Shown: positions 12,401 to 23,983 of the stretch, piece after piece
Numbering within the stretch: position 1 is the stretch's first letter
How the letters are laid out: each line of letters begins with the position of its first letter
NCBI RefSeq assembly: GCF_037975245.1
Contig: NC_092573.1
Location: forward strand, 136,501 to 200,500
Origin: Apostichopus japonicus
Lineage: Eukaryota; Echinodermata; Holothuroidea; Aspidochirotida; Stichopodidae
DNA: 64,000 bases
Direction: 5' to 3'
The notes under the pieces: generated by a model
Database searches by the model: none
What the model was told of the DNA's origin: nothing
What the model saw: the letters and a program-made list of their open reading frames with translations, nothing else
Program-made: the position numbers and the translations under genes

Positions 12401-15400
12401 TAGATAGTATCAAGTGGTGTGTTACACCTACATGACCTACCGATTCGCCCCCCCCCCCCTCTTGTGAACATTTCCGCGGATGCCCTTGCTTGGACCTCCT
12501 GATAGGGGCCCTTTGGGCCAGGAGCCATGCCCCCCTTAGGCTGATCGTTACGCCACTGTCTTCGTCATCATCAACACAAACATCACCATCATCATCACAA
12601 CCATCATCACCATCATCATCATCATCATCGTCGTCATCATCATCATTATTATTATTTTTTCAGGCGCATGCTCTCAAGGAAGCGGTCTATGCTCTAGAAA
12701 TAAAGGATGGGGATTTAAGAGCTCTGCAGGTAGGATTGCGGTAAACTTTCGTAATAAATTTATATTTAAACCGGATTATTAAATTATTGTAGTGTTCCGA
12801 CTTCGATAGCTTCATTCTTCCAATGTTGCTATTAGAACTCAGAACTGTATGCAGCAGAACATATAGAATCGATACAGTCATTAATGTAGGCATATGCTAA
12901 GAGGACTTTTAAAGTGTAATCTGTATTGTTCGGGTTATGTTTCTATGTCGCTTCTTGTTTCAAAACCATCTACCTTCACAAGATATGTGCTAAATGATTG
13001 CAAATGTCCCTAACAATTGCTCATTGAGTTTGGTCAACAAATTTATCAAACCATTATCACATCTCGTAAGATTGTAACCAATCAAACAGAGACAGTGGCG
13101 GCGGAACCGGGGGGGCTTGGGGGGGCTCAGCCCCCCCAATGAAAAAGTTGAGGGGGCAAATGCATGATAAGCCCCCCAATATTTACCAAGGCTCCGAAAC
13201 GTGCATCTCCCCATTTTTAAATGCATACTTGTCGATCTGTCCGATGCACACATATACTATATAGGTGTAATAATTAAATATGATAATTGATTGTCTGTAT
13301 CATGCCTCATCGAATATTAGTGTTTTAAATAAGAGGGTAATAAGCTAAACGCTACACTCATCAACATTTGCGTTTACACTACGAGTACAGGCAGGCGTGG
13401 AACATGGCTTTATGTTTTAAACGCAATCAGTTATTAAAGGAACAAAATAACAATATTAGCATTTCACCTGTACTGTATAGGGTTCATGCATTCATGACAT
13501 GATGACAGTGCTAGGTCATAGAAATTTATTGGCAACTCCACATGGTTTTGGAATTACCCATTTGTTGATATTAAGAAATGCTTTCTGTTTTTTCTTATGA
13601 CATTTATTTAATTTAGGGGCGTCGGAGCAGGTACGGGCAGGTCCGGCGAAAGCCGGACCAATATTTACGACGCAAAAAAAAGAAAAAAGTAGGACTAAAA
13701 AATGGAAAAAAAAAAATCTCGGAGGTATATGTTTCAATAATGATGATGGCAAGAAGGCTAAATGTGACTACTTTGGCATGGCAGGGGTCTTGTTTTCCAG
13801 CTCGAGACGTGCCATTTCCTGCAATCGGGGAGGCATATTTTCAAAATTTTCTCCATTACGCTACGCGCCAGCCATGGTGGCGCGTAACGTAGTTTGACCT
13901 ACCAAATGTCCCCCCGATAGTTTGCCACACTCTGAACCGCCAAGTAGTAATTTACTACACTCAAAAACGTCTTTGCGAGTACACGTCGAGTAATAGCTAC
14001 TCTCTTAAAACACCATCGAATATACGAATTACAATTTTTTTACAGATTTTTACGTGCAATCTGAGAAATTGCAGGCTTGCGACCCATGTTTTAGGTCTAG
14101 GTATTTGCAGCATAAAACACTCGGGCAGTGCCGTTTCCGTCCATCTGGGGGATTTGAAAAACCAAAAATTTTCTTGTACGCTCCGCCCCAACCGATGGTG
14201 GCGCTCCGCTTAGATAGTCTCCACATATTAGCCCCCCCAATAATTTTTCCGTTCCGCCGCGCCTGAACAGAGACATATACCCTATATTTCTCTACATTAT
14301 ATGAAAGTTTATGAGTTTATGAATATTGAATGACGGTGATTCGATTCTCAACATTTCGTCACCCAGACAGTTTTCTCTTCGTATCTTTCACATGCAATAA
14401 TCGAACCAGAGAATTTGATTTCTTGTTATAAATTTGTTTCTTTATTTCAAGCCTAATGAAACTTGACTGAGTCAATCTATAACCAACTACATTTTATGTG
14501 AAGTATAGTCAGAAAAGTGATCAAATTCATCTGAAATAAGCTATTTTACATCACATTCACATCAGAAGGCATATGAGCGAGGAATGGGGAGGGGGTCATA
14601 GGTAGATGGTGAATATTACCTGGTATATGCGTATGCCTACGTTACTTAATTCATGTATCTTTCCACCGGAAGAAACAATTCTTGATATTGTTAGGAACTG
14701 ATGAAGAAGCAACAATTGAGATTAAACTATCCATCTAGACAATAATTTACATTTCACTCGATTCAGAATAGCCATGCATGTTAACGAAACCTGCATATAT
14801 TATGTTGACCTATGCTGCTAGCAATTTCTAATTACGTAGTTCCTTAGCATTCTCGTAACTCTAAAGTTTCTGGAAGATATCATATACTTTAGTAACGAAC
14901 TTTACAGAAGATCGTTCGTGAATTAAACAGCTGTTCATCGTCACTTGTGAATAATTTCATAAAACATATTTAATGACACAACAAGAGTATGCGAGACTCA
15001 AAATTTTCTAGTGTTTTAAACATGGTGGCATAGAATATGTGTCAAGGACTAAACATTAATGAGAACAATTACAATGTACTTTATAGTTTATAATAAACAA
15101 CCGTCTATATAGCATTAATGTGTTTATTAATGTTCAATTCTTTGTTGTTTGGACGAGTGTATACGCACAATAACCTGAAGCATTTATAATATGCAGCTTT
15201 TATCAATATCCTCACTGGTTTGTTCTTAATACAATATATATGTCAGGTTTAGTATACAGTTTGTGAGATATTTTCACTTAGAAGAAAAGTCACGTAAACT
15301 CGCTGAGCACATATACTGTCGTGAGGAGTTATATTAAGTCGGTGCCATTCATTGTAAACGCGCATGCGCTGACAACTAGAATGATTACCGTACATAATTA

Positions 15401-16953
15401 AGATGATTGTAAAACTCTTTGATAGATCAATTGATTTCTTATGCATATTTATCCTTTTTATCGATCTGATTGTAAATATTTGAGCGAGTCCATTGCCGTA
15501 AGGACCCATGCAAACAATACTCTATCCAGCTTCCGATGAACAATCTTCAACCAGCGATGAAGTATAGGTGAATGATGACTTAGCTAAATAATGGTCACGC
15601 GTAGTCAAGGCGACCGTCTTCATGAGACAAACAATGTTCTGCATTGCTATACGTAAATGAGTTTGTCTGTTACGTTGTTACGTATTTTCATGATAATAAC
15701 GATCATAACGAATTAATACAAGCAATGTCTTGTGTGAGCATATGGTGGTCGCTTGGGGTCGAGCCGCCACCGCCCCCCTCTCATCTCTCCACGTCCTCCA
15801 GTTAGGCCTACTGTATTTCTGTAAGTCTTGCTGACCGCCGATCGATTGGTTGCGATGTGATGTCTCTTTTCAACGATTTGACTCATAAGAAAAATTGACA
15901 TGGGTTAGACATCTTCGGCATTAAATTAATTTAATCAATATGAAAATACAGAATCGCAAACTTGTGTGAGAATATTTTTGATATATACTTCAACATATAC
16001 GGTATATGCTTGAAATACATTAACCTCATTCTTCGTGGTTATATCGGGATCTTTTTTATTGTTTCTATATGGGTTTTTTTATCCGGTATCTGGTTTTAGA
16101 TTCAATCCTTGCTATTGTCTCGGCTGACTGGTCCACCAATCGGATTTACAGCGATGGGGTTTGTTGTCGTCACCAAGGAGCTGATTTTAGGGGTAATGTT
16201 TATATTTGTCTTTAATGGGTCTTTTATTGTCATATAAGACTATAGTTAGTTTTGCACAGAGTATCCAAAAGGGTAGAACAAAAGCGTAATTCTCCCCTTC
16301 CACCCCCCCCCCCTTTCCCCTACCTTGATATTATCCTGTATAAGACATTTCATCTATACAAATGGTTAACAATAACATTATGGTAATGTTTAAATGTTTA
16401 AAGATAATTATTTCAGGAAAAGATTCTTTTTAAAACTAAAATTGTTTCAATTTTGTCGTAACTAATAATTCAAACTCCAGCAAGGTAAAGAAAGAACACA
16501 AACATCTATTTCCATTTTCCCCCTTCAAAGTATTTTGTATTTCCATTGAAAATATCGATGCACCTCTCCTATGCCCTACCACCTACCTTTCCCAACCCTC
16601 TCTTTAACTGATTCCCCGCACCTGTTTGATTTTTTGCCCTTGACACATCCTAGATGAGCCTTGTCCTACTTAGTGACCGTCGGTTCTCCTTGAGCTACAC
16701 ATTTGTTGATCTCCCAGGCCCACACAACCCTCAAAGAAATTCTGGTTATGTCATACTGTTGAAAAATATTAATTTCCGTACGTCTTTACCTTGCGTGTTT
16801 TATTATAAATGCAATATAACCTTCATTACGGACGTTTTATTTTGTTGACAGGTTCTTGGAGCAATAATGACGTATTTTACAATCCTAGTCCAGTTGAGAT
16901 CGTCTCCATCATCCGAAGAAGATACCATGCTTACAACGACCTCGAGTTTATAA
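8519..16953 (+). CDS. GRL: Gustatory receptor-like (GRL) seven-transmembrane protein, 4 exons
   Basis: Join of 8519..9484, 12664..12729, 16100..16192 and 16852..16953, giving 408 residues, the usual length of the insect gustatory/odorant receptor superfamily. Hydrophobic segments lie near residues 60-80, 91-113, 149-171, 190-214, 262-286, 288-312 and 366-390, consistent with seven membrane passes. The C-terminal signature is present: GPPIGFTAMGF in exon 3, then TYFTILVQ at about 382-389, matching the family's TY-x5-Q motif in the last helix. All three introns are phase 0 and cluster toward the 3' end, which is the known ancestral intron pattern of the family. An in-frame TGA sits 18 nt upstream of the ATG. 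An AATAAA lies 328 nt after the stop. The family is known in non-arthropod animals including echinoderms. Its members form cation channels in insects; ligand and role here are unknown. Confidence 0.88.
9974..10102. repeat. Near-perfect 129-bp palindrome (foldback repeat)
   Basis: The two halves are reverse complements centred on gaatcgattc (10031-10040). The arms are about 60 bp and share blocks such as gacgtt, gatcct and aggatcttcttcagaggc, with about four mismatches and one 5-nt indel. It lies in GRL intron 1. A diverged, partly collapsed copy is present at 48226-48324, so this is a dispersed family rather than a local duplication. Confidence 0.9.
12083..12488. mobile_element. hAT-like non-autonomous element, 406 bp
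   Basis: The left end catgggcgtccgcag and the reverse complement of the right end (caagggcatccgcgg) match at 12 of 15 positions. The flanks attggacc (12075-12082) and cttggacc (12489-12496) match at 7 of 8, fitting the 8-bp target duplication of hAT transposons. There is no coding capacity. It lies in GRL intron 1, just before exon 2. Confidence 0.65.
12564..12656. repeat. (TCA/TTA)n microsatellite abutting GRL exon 2
   Basis: A run of ATC/TCA triplets interspersed with AAC and GTC, ending in ATT triplets. It runs straight into the short T-tract and CAG acceptor of GRL exon 2 at 12661-12663, so it supplies the pyrimidine-poor upstream context of that splice site. Confidence 0.9.
12664..12729 (+). 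CDS. GRL: GRL exon 2 (residues 323-344)
   Basis: A 66-nt exon, phase 0 at both ends, between ttttttcag and gtaggat. It encodes AHALKEAVYALEIKDGDLRA and two further residues, the amphipathic linker before the last conserved block of gustatory receptors. Confidence 0.85.
13093..14265. mobile_element. hAT-like non-autonomous element, 1173 bp
   Basis: The ends cagtggcggcggaac and (reverse complement) caggcgcggcggaac match at 13 of 15 positions. They are flanked by perfect 8-bp direct repeats AACAGAGA at 13085-13092 and 14266-14273, the target-duplication length of hAT elements. G-runs and C-runs lie just inside both ends. No transposase frame is visible. It is in GRL intron 2. Confidence 0.88.
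16100..16192 (+). CDS. GRL: GRL exon 3 (residues 345-375)
   Basis: A 93-nt exon, phase 0 at both ends, between ggttttag and gtaatg. It encodes the block ending in GPPIGFTAMGF and VVVTKELILG, which aligns with the conserved region before the last helix of gustatory receptors (FTA-x-GFF followed by a hydrophobic turn). Confidence 0.87.
16852..16953 (+). CDS. GRL: GRL exon 4 with stop (residues 376-408)
   Basis: It begins after tgttgacag in phase 0 and encodes VLGAIMTYFTILVQL, the final transmembrane helix with the TY-x5-Q signature, then a short Ser/Thr-rich tail and TAA at 16951-16953. Confidence 0.88.
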   Translation, partial: VLGAIMTYFTILVQLRSSPSSEEDTMLTTTSSL

Positions 16954-17280
16954 TATCTTCAAACAGCATTCGGAGCAAGACAAATAATGTTATTTTTAAC
17001 ATTCGCTGTATAAGATGTAACACGAATGCCGAACGGTTGAACCGTTGTTTCACTCTCTAGCCTACAGCAGGGAATCTTTATATGCGGCCCACAAATATTT
17101 TCATCCAGTCCACACACACACAAACGCACGGCCCACAATCTTGCACAAATCGTGTGTTTGTCCCTATCAGGCCTTCCCTGCACATTGCTCAGTTTAGTAT
17201 AGGGCCTAATGTAAAGGTGTTCAATTTTCTCTGTCCCTTTCCCAAAGGCATCAGATGTATGGCTTGAAGAGGACGTAATA

Positions 17281-17286
17281 AATAAA
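17281..17286 (+). terminator. GRL: Likely GRL polyadenylation signal
   Basis: A canonical AATAAA 328 nt downstream of the GRL stop codon on the same strand. Assigned by position only. Confidence 0.45.
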
Positions 17287-17299
17287 ACTGTCTCAACAG

Positions 17300-20200
17300 A
17301 GAGATGTTAGGATCCCTGGTCTGAATGAAGACCATTCTGTAGAAAATTGTATGTTAAAGTTTACAGCAAGTTTGTACAAGCAACGGACGATAGACTTTTT
17401 TATATATTTTGTTGGAGAATTGGACTCGTGTTGTTTTTCTCTGCAAAGCAATGCAATTGCACTTAAGTGGTTCTAAAATGGGTATAACCACGAGCAAATA
17501 CTTCAGCAATGTATTCAGTCACGGAGTACTAAGAACTCTTCACTGCTAAAGACCATAATTAATTTATGCACAGAATACAGACAGTTTAATGAGCAGGGTG
17601 AACACAAAAGAGATAGATGTATGAGGATTAGTTGACAAGGGATGGAGAGAAGAAAGAAACCAACAGGGGAAGACGTAGCTAGGAGATAAACTGTAGAGGG
17701 GAAAGAAGGGATTAAGGGAAGAGGGTAGGAAATAAACTGCAGAAGGACAAAGACAGGAACATGAGGAGAAAAAAGGTGAAAAAGAGCTACGAGAAGAAGG
17801 GTGACAGAGGGGGAAACAAGGGGAGATATGGGGGGGGGGCAGAAGAAAGAATAGTCATATGTCCTTCCTAAATGTTGAGCCCATTAGGTTGAATGGTGCG
17901 AAGGCGTTGCATCCACAACCTCTCTCTGCTGAGTCGTACAAGGTCAGGGCGGCTACCTCAGGATTCAGTCCCCTGTACGGACATGTCATGACATGTTGGG
18001 AAGTTTAAAGTGTTCTCCAACCGGGGTCTCAGTCTTCGTGGTGTAGCATAGTGCGAACGCAATATTATCCTATGGTTGACATGAATGCACATAAATATAT
18101 ATTTTACTAGGATGACATAGGCTATATAGTGCAAGTTGAATACGACATGTCTGAAAATCACTAGAACATTCTAATGCACATGTAATAGCTTTACGACAAG
18201 AAGGCAGCCGCGTTTAGTCCGCAACAATATCATTAAATAATTATGAAATGCTCTCTTAGAGACATAAATACAAAATGTCATCATAAAATAATAGATGCAG
18301 TTATGAACTTATGACATTTCAAAAGAATATAATACATTTCTTGACACAATTAAATGATTCATTTATGTCCCATAGCAGAAACTTTTGGCGAACATGATAT
18401 TTTCAGTCGTCACCCCCCCCCCCCCCCACCTTTGGTTCTTAGGGAATGTACCATGATGAGATATGATTGTAATACATGAAGGAAACATCATTCAGTAGTA
18501 ATATATAGTCTTAGATGATAATTGTTCTAAATAAATGCTTCTCCCTTTTTTACCGTTTGCTATAAATGTTACCTGAATAAAAAAAAAACCTGAATCAAAG
18601 ATATGAAGTAAGTTGTCTGGAGCCTATATATTTCATTCCACTTGTAATGGATGAAAGCTTAATTGAAGCTACAGCAGTATTTTAAATTAGGATGTGGTGT
18701 TAATCAATTCACAACAAGCAACATGAAAATGTATCAATCAAACTAAGACTTCTATGGGTTAGCAACCGTTAGGGCTGCTCAAGCCTAACTATTTAGAGCG
18801 AATAAATATACAAATTTTAACTTATAAACGTAAAATATTGTCTCTGAATGATTTAGTTGTGTTCTTTTCAATTGTTAATTAACAATCCTTTGCCGTCTGT
18901 ACCTAATTGCATGATTCCTCATATCATTTTAGGGGCACAAAATACATTTATGTCCGGTAACATGTGTAAATATTAACACATATAACAGTAGCACAAATCG
19001 GGACAGATTAGTGTGTATGAAGGTGTAGAGCACCCCACCCCTGTCCCAGCCAGCTTACGGTCCTGCATTAGTATGTGTCTTAATCAACCATAATCTTAGC
19101 TTTAACTTATATCAATCAACCAAGGATAAAGTCTTCCCAGATACGAAAGAGAGAGCTTTATAAGACAAGTTTCTAGGTCAGAGTAAATATTTGTAATGTG
19201 TGTTGAAGATATCTTTAATAGCCAGTTGTTTGCTTTGTCTGACTGCTAAGCATTGATCAATAGTCTTTAGGTTAATTTCCTTTCAGATTTAATGAGAATC
19301 AAACCATTTGAAGAGGAAGGTAATCAACGTATTGAACCATTGAAAGATGGAAAGTTAATGAAAAGCTCACGACTAATTTATATATATTGTAGACCGTTCA
19401 AAAATGTTGTTTCTGTACAGATGGTATTACTATACCACCTTTTTTCTATTTGTAAGAAGTCACCCTTTAAATAGGCTCATCAATCAAACTGATTGTTCTG
19501 CTTAACCTAACACAGAGATTATTAGGCTAGGCCTGGTACTCGGAAGCATCACAACTCAACAGGAAAAAAATTGACTCTCAGGGTCTGAAATAAAATCTTT
19601 CAAAATGCGTTACAAATTTGTTAAGGGCAGATTGTGCTGAATGTTGCTCAAAAATAAGGTTGCAATAGCATCTTACAGTTGATTTATATAGAATTTATAA
19701 AATATTGTATTAACATTTAGGCTTGTACTGAGGAAGCAAAGTCGTCATCCAATTAGACACAAAGGGGTATTTCAAAAACTTGGCATATTTTAAAACTCAA
19801 TATCATAAATAGCTTTAGAAACATTAACAGCATATTTGTTTTGTCTATGACAATAAAGTTACCCTTTAATTATCCTTAAGGGGAATAAGGGATAATGAAA
19901 AGTCGTCAACATTTAGATGTTGGACTATAAGCCTAACGTTGTGGTGTCTGGATTTAGGTGTATCGGCAAGGAGGGGGTGGGGGGAGGGGTCAAGAACCTT
20001 GATGTCAAATAGTGTGACAGGAAAAGTATGTTAGTAGGGGCCTTGGGATAATATGGGATAACAAAATGTGTATTCTCAAATTTTAGTAATATTCATGGGG
20101 AAAATGAAAAGTGCAATAAGGGGCACGGTGACATAATTATCCCACAGGTCCAACCTAGCTCTGGACGTCTGTCTGAAGGTCCATCTCAGACTTATTTCGA

Positions 20201-21110
20201 AATTCATCGTATCGATTTAGAAAGAAGCCAGATTGTTTCAAAAATGGTTCGATTTGAAAGACAGATGCATATTTAAGTGTTTGTTTTATGTGTCATAGTA
20301 TAATAAACTGACAGTTCCTGAATTGTTTCCCTGGGTATTATCTCTTTATTCACGAAATAACTTATTATATTTATGTAATATTTTAAAACTTATTTTGGAG
20401 ATATTCAATAGGGAATCATCATCACTTATGTGTCACACCATCCACCCCCCACCTCCTCCTCCCCCCCCCCCGCCCATCACCTTTTCCCCAAATCAGACAC
20501 AACTATGAAGAGAAGCAACCACAGATCAGAAAGTAAGCTGTTTCTTTTATTGATAATCATCAGGTATCATTCACGATATGTCATGAAAGAGTGGAAAGTT
20601 CACACCATCACATTCCATCGTTGAACAATGCAAAATACTACAATAATACATGGCAAAGGCAACTAGGCACAACTTTACTTGATATACCTGGAGAGAACAG
20701 AAAGATCAACTTATATGCAAGTAGTAAATTGATTTGTTAAATAATACTAAAATTGATGATATTAAAACTATTTGAAAGTTATAAGCCGGTAAGCTCTAAA
20801 TGGCATCTCTCTGCTAAAAGACATCGACAATTCCTGGAATTAAACACGGATTTACCTGAACTTGCATGCACATGGTACAGTTTGATGCAGGAAATATGTT
20901 ATACAGGGGGTTTTTTGCCTATATTTCTTTCTATCAGTAAAACTGCAAAACTTATATACCACTCTTCATATAAGCAAATTTCAGACAAATAATGGCAACA
21001 ATGTTAATTTCATTTATAAAAATGTTTACTATTTTGCATAGATTGTCTACTTATGTTATTGAGTGAAACACTAAAATATTAAAGATACTAATCAAAAGAT
21101 ATATATGTGT
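17300..21110. other. Intergenic, no gene recognised
   Basis: It holds a purine-rich tract at about 17630-17840, a C-rich run at 18412-18428 and a C-rich stretch near 20440-20475. Short frames such as 20753-20992 have no recognisable family or splice context. Confidence 0.5.
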
Positions 21111-21114
21111 GTTT

Positions 21115-21242
21115 GTAAATATAATTGAAAACGTAATGAGTTGGAAAATCCAGAACAGTGAAAAAACTTTCAGCCTCCACTGTTTTCGAACCCGGGCCTC
21201 CCGCTTAATATGCGACACCCTAACCACTAGGCTATGGACGCT
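21115..21242 (-). mobile_element. tRNA-derived SINE
   Basis: Read on the minus strand it has a polymerase III A-box-like tagcctagtggttaggg and a B-box-like gggttcgaaa, about the spacing of a tRNA head, followed by a unique body (ttttttcactgttctgg) and an AT-rich tail. A second, head-truncated copy of the same body follows at about 21311-21382. Confidence 0.75.
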
Positions 21243-21271
21243 AATTGTATGTCCAGAGGTTCAAAACTGGT

Positions 21272-21272
21272 A

Positions 21273-21312
<40 letters not shown>
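21272..21312. repeat. (TA)n microsatellite
   Basis: An alternating TA run between the two SINE copies; a similar run lies at about 21420-21452. The tyrosine/isoleucine frames through these are artefacts. Confidence 0.95.
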
Positions 21313-21316
<4 letters not shown>

Positions 21317-21382
21317 GAAAATCGTAATGAGTTGGAAAATCCAGAACAGTGAAAAAACTTCCAGCCTCCACCGGGATTCGAA
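21311..21382 (-). mobile_element. Truncated second copy of the SINE body
   Basis: It shares the stretch from cgtaatgagttgg to cagcctcca with the SINE at 21115-21242 with few changes, and breaks off at the B box (cgggattcgaa). The tRNA head is missing. Confidence 0.7.
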
Positions 21383-21417
21383 TATATATATTAATATATA
21401 TGTATACACACACACAG

Positions 21418-21453
<36 letters not shown>

Positions 21454-21549
21454 CCAGATAAAATATTTCCGATACAGATAAAGAATTTACTAATAAAGGT
21501 TTTTTTTTCCTATTCTACTACCAGTTTTCTTGGTTATACTTTGTAAAAC

Positions 21550-23300
21550 AAAATACATACATAATAAATATAGATATATTAAAAATCCAGAAATATTGCA
21601 GTTATGTCATTATTTCATGTCCAAACTTTGGCAAGATGAACACAAAGAAATATGAATTGATAGAATTACTGTCTGCATACCTTCTGAAAAGTCTGCAAGG
21701 GATTGAACCAGGGTAAAACTATATGTAACACACATTACATTACAGCCTCATTATGCATTCCATTTGCTTGAAGCACAAACTAACCGATCCTTCATTCTTC
21801 AATTGTTTTTGGTACTATGTATAGTAAACAACCACACAATCATGACGCTGTACTTTTTCCCAAAAAATGTTTGCCCATTCAGAGATGAAAAAATCAACGC
21901 ATAAAGAGGTGTCCCATTCTTTGTTAACATCTTGGACGAGATGAAAGTATGCATCCGATTAATATTTCTATCCCGACTGAAACAATAACAAAGAATGCCA
22001 GGACAACTTTATTTTGCTTTGAAGTTTTTCGTTTGCCCGATCTATGCGAATAGGTCAAAATTTTGGCAAAAATAGTACATCATCAGGTTTGTGTGAATAT
22101 TTAATATTTTACCACACTACAGTGTAGTATCATGCTATTGCAGAATAGCGCCCTCAATCAAGCAGATTCACTCTCTCAAAATGGCATCTTGAGTAGTCAT
22201 TCAGAAACACAACATATATATAGTACTGAAATGAGGTTGTTGAGACTGTTGGGACTTCAAAGCATAAACAGGGGATCAAAGGATGAATTTGGGCTAGGAA
22301 TTAACCTCGATTTGTTGAGATTTGAATGCATAATGGGGGATCGAAGGATGACTTTGGGGCACAAAATTTACCATGATATGTTGATATGCTTTGTTCTGAC
22401 TGCAGCCCCACTCAGCATTCTGCTTTTCAGTCTTGACAATGTCCTACTAGCCTAACACACAGACCAATAGGTCAGTTCTTCAGATGCAATACAAAAGCTC
22501 ACAAAGTAGAAAAATAAAAATACTTTTTACAAATTCAAATAAGATGTTTACAATGATGTCATCCATGTTCCCATGAATGTCATCAAACTGTGCTATGTCG
22601 TTCACATGAAGTTAGAAGAAGAATGATTCGTTAGAGTCACCATAATTAATTGACTTAGCCGAGGGTAGTAGCATTCCAGAGATTTATCATACTACAAAGC
22701 TGAACCAACTTGACGACCAGAAAAAGCTACAGAAAGATTACCAGCAACTCCACATGTCTTTTTTGCCTTAGATTATGACATATCAAGTTTCAAGTTTAAA
22801 ATTCTACTCATTGTGATCCATAATATATAATACCTGAATATGAGAAATGAGATTTCAGTGACAGCTTTACATGGTACCACAGATTGGTACTAATATAGTG
22901 AAGGTTATGAAAGACAATGTATATATTATACTGTATAAAAACAATGTTATTTTACTTCACAATTTTAAGCTGCAGATTAACTGAAGGCTGGTCCTCCGTC
23001 AAATGATTTTTAATGACAAGAAATATTCTTTCATTTTTTGGGGGCTAAATAATATAATTTTTGGTATACAAAAGAAGATAAAATTATGTGAGATCTGGAG
23101 AGGAAAGAGGTATATCTGACTAAACTTTATCTAGTTCTACATGCTTATTCCTTCAATTACTGAAATAAACCATGAAATTGATTAAGTGTTTGTGGGTCAG
23201 TTTGGGGATTTGGGATTTACCATCTGCCCCTTTCCTTTCTCTGTTGAAATCAAACTAAGTGATGTTTTGTTGCAGCTAAAACCAAAATAGTGACAACTTG
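21550..23300. other. Intergenic or SLC24 3' flank, no gene recognised
   Basis: A frame at 22132-22455 is open but lies over a diverged roughly 70-bp tandem duplication (gcataa..ggggatcaaagg motifs near 22260 and 22325) and has no family resemblance, so it is not called. Confidence 0.5.
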
Positions 23301-23503
23301 GGCAGTGTTAACGGCTTTATTGATTTTGTAAGGACGTACTTCCACACAAAGGCCCCAACATCCCTCCTCCCCCCCCTCCTCCTCCTCCTCTGTCCCCTTA
23401 TTTGCTATTTTATGTTACAGCATCTTTCTTTACTCCTATTTCAATTATCCATAATTCTTTCCTCACCACATCAGCTGTTTTTGTTATTTCTTTGTCTGGA
23501 GGT

Positions 23504-23509
23504 TTTATT
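23504..23509 (-). terminator. Candidate SLC24 polyadenylation signal
   Basis: TTTATT on the plus strand reads AATAAA on the minus strand, 142 nt past the SLC24 stop codon. A second candidate is at 23316-23321. The choice is by position only. Confidence 0.4.
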
Positions 23510-23651
23510 TTAAGAAATCATATTGATTGAATAGTAAAATATTTGCCCTTTCTCTACTTCTTTCATCAGAATGTGAAACTCACAGGAGGGCTCACAGAGG
23601 GTGTCATCTAATGACCATGACATTTTCAACTTTATACTGACAGTTTCATAA

Positions 23652-23983
23652 TTAACATCGAGGTAGTCTGCTAGTGAATAGATAGGTATCAATGAAAACC
23701 CCTAGTGCAATGGTTACCGAATACACCAAAAGAAGAACCCCACCCAATACTTTACCTAATTGGAAACGAGTGATCTTTAGTAAAAACAATAATATGAACA
23801 CAGTTCCAAACAGCATTAAAGCTATGTAAAGACTCCCAGTGTTGTAAATGTTGACCACTGACCCAAAGCTATTGGTGCCAAGATGGACCACGGTTGTTTG
23901 AAGAAACCACGGCAAGCCAAGGCAGAGCAAGATGTCAAAAATGTTACTGCCGATGGAATTAGATATAGCCATATCACCGAAAC
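23652..23983 (-). CDS. SLC24 exon 9 with stop
   Basis: Follows acceptor ctcttcag. It opens [19 protein letters not shown], the core of the alpha-2 repeat with the K+-ligand Asp419, then four to five hydrophobic segments and a short tail ending SRLPRC before the stop at 23652-23654. Confidence 0.95.

Noticed and set aside
21227..21546. Tyr/Ile-rich open frames on both strands
   Set aside because: Produced by TA microsatellites.
22132..22455. 107-codon open frame
   Set aside because: It covers a diverged tandem duplication, shows no family motif, and has no splice or promoter context.
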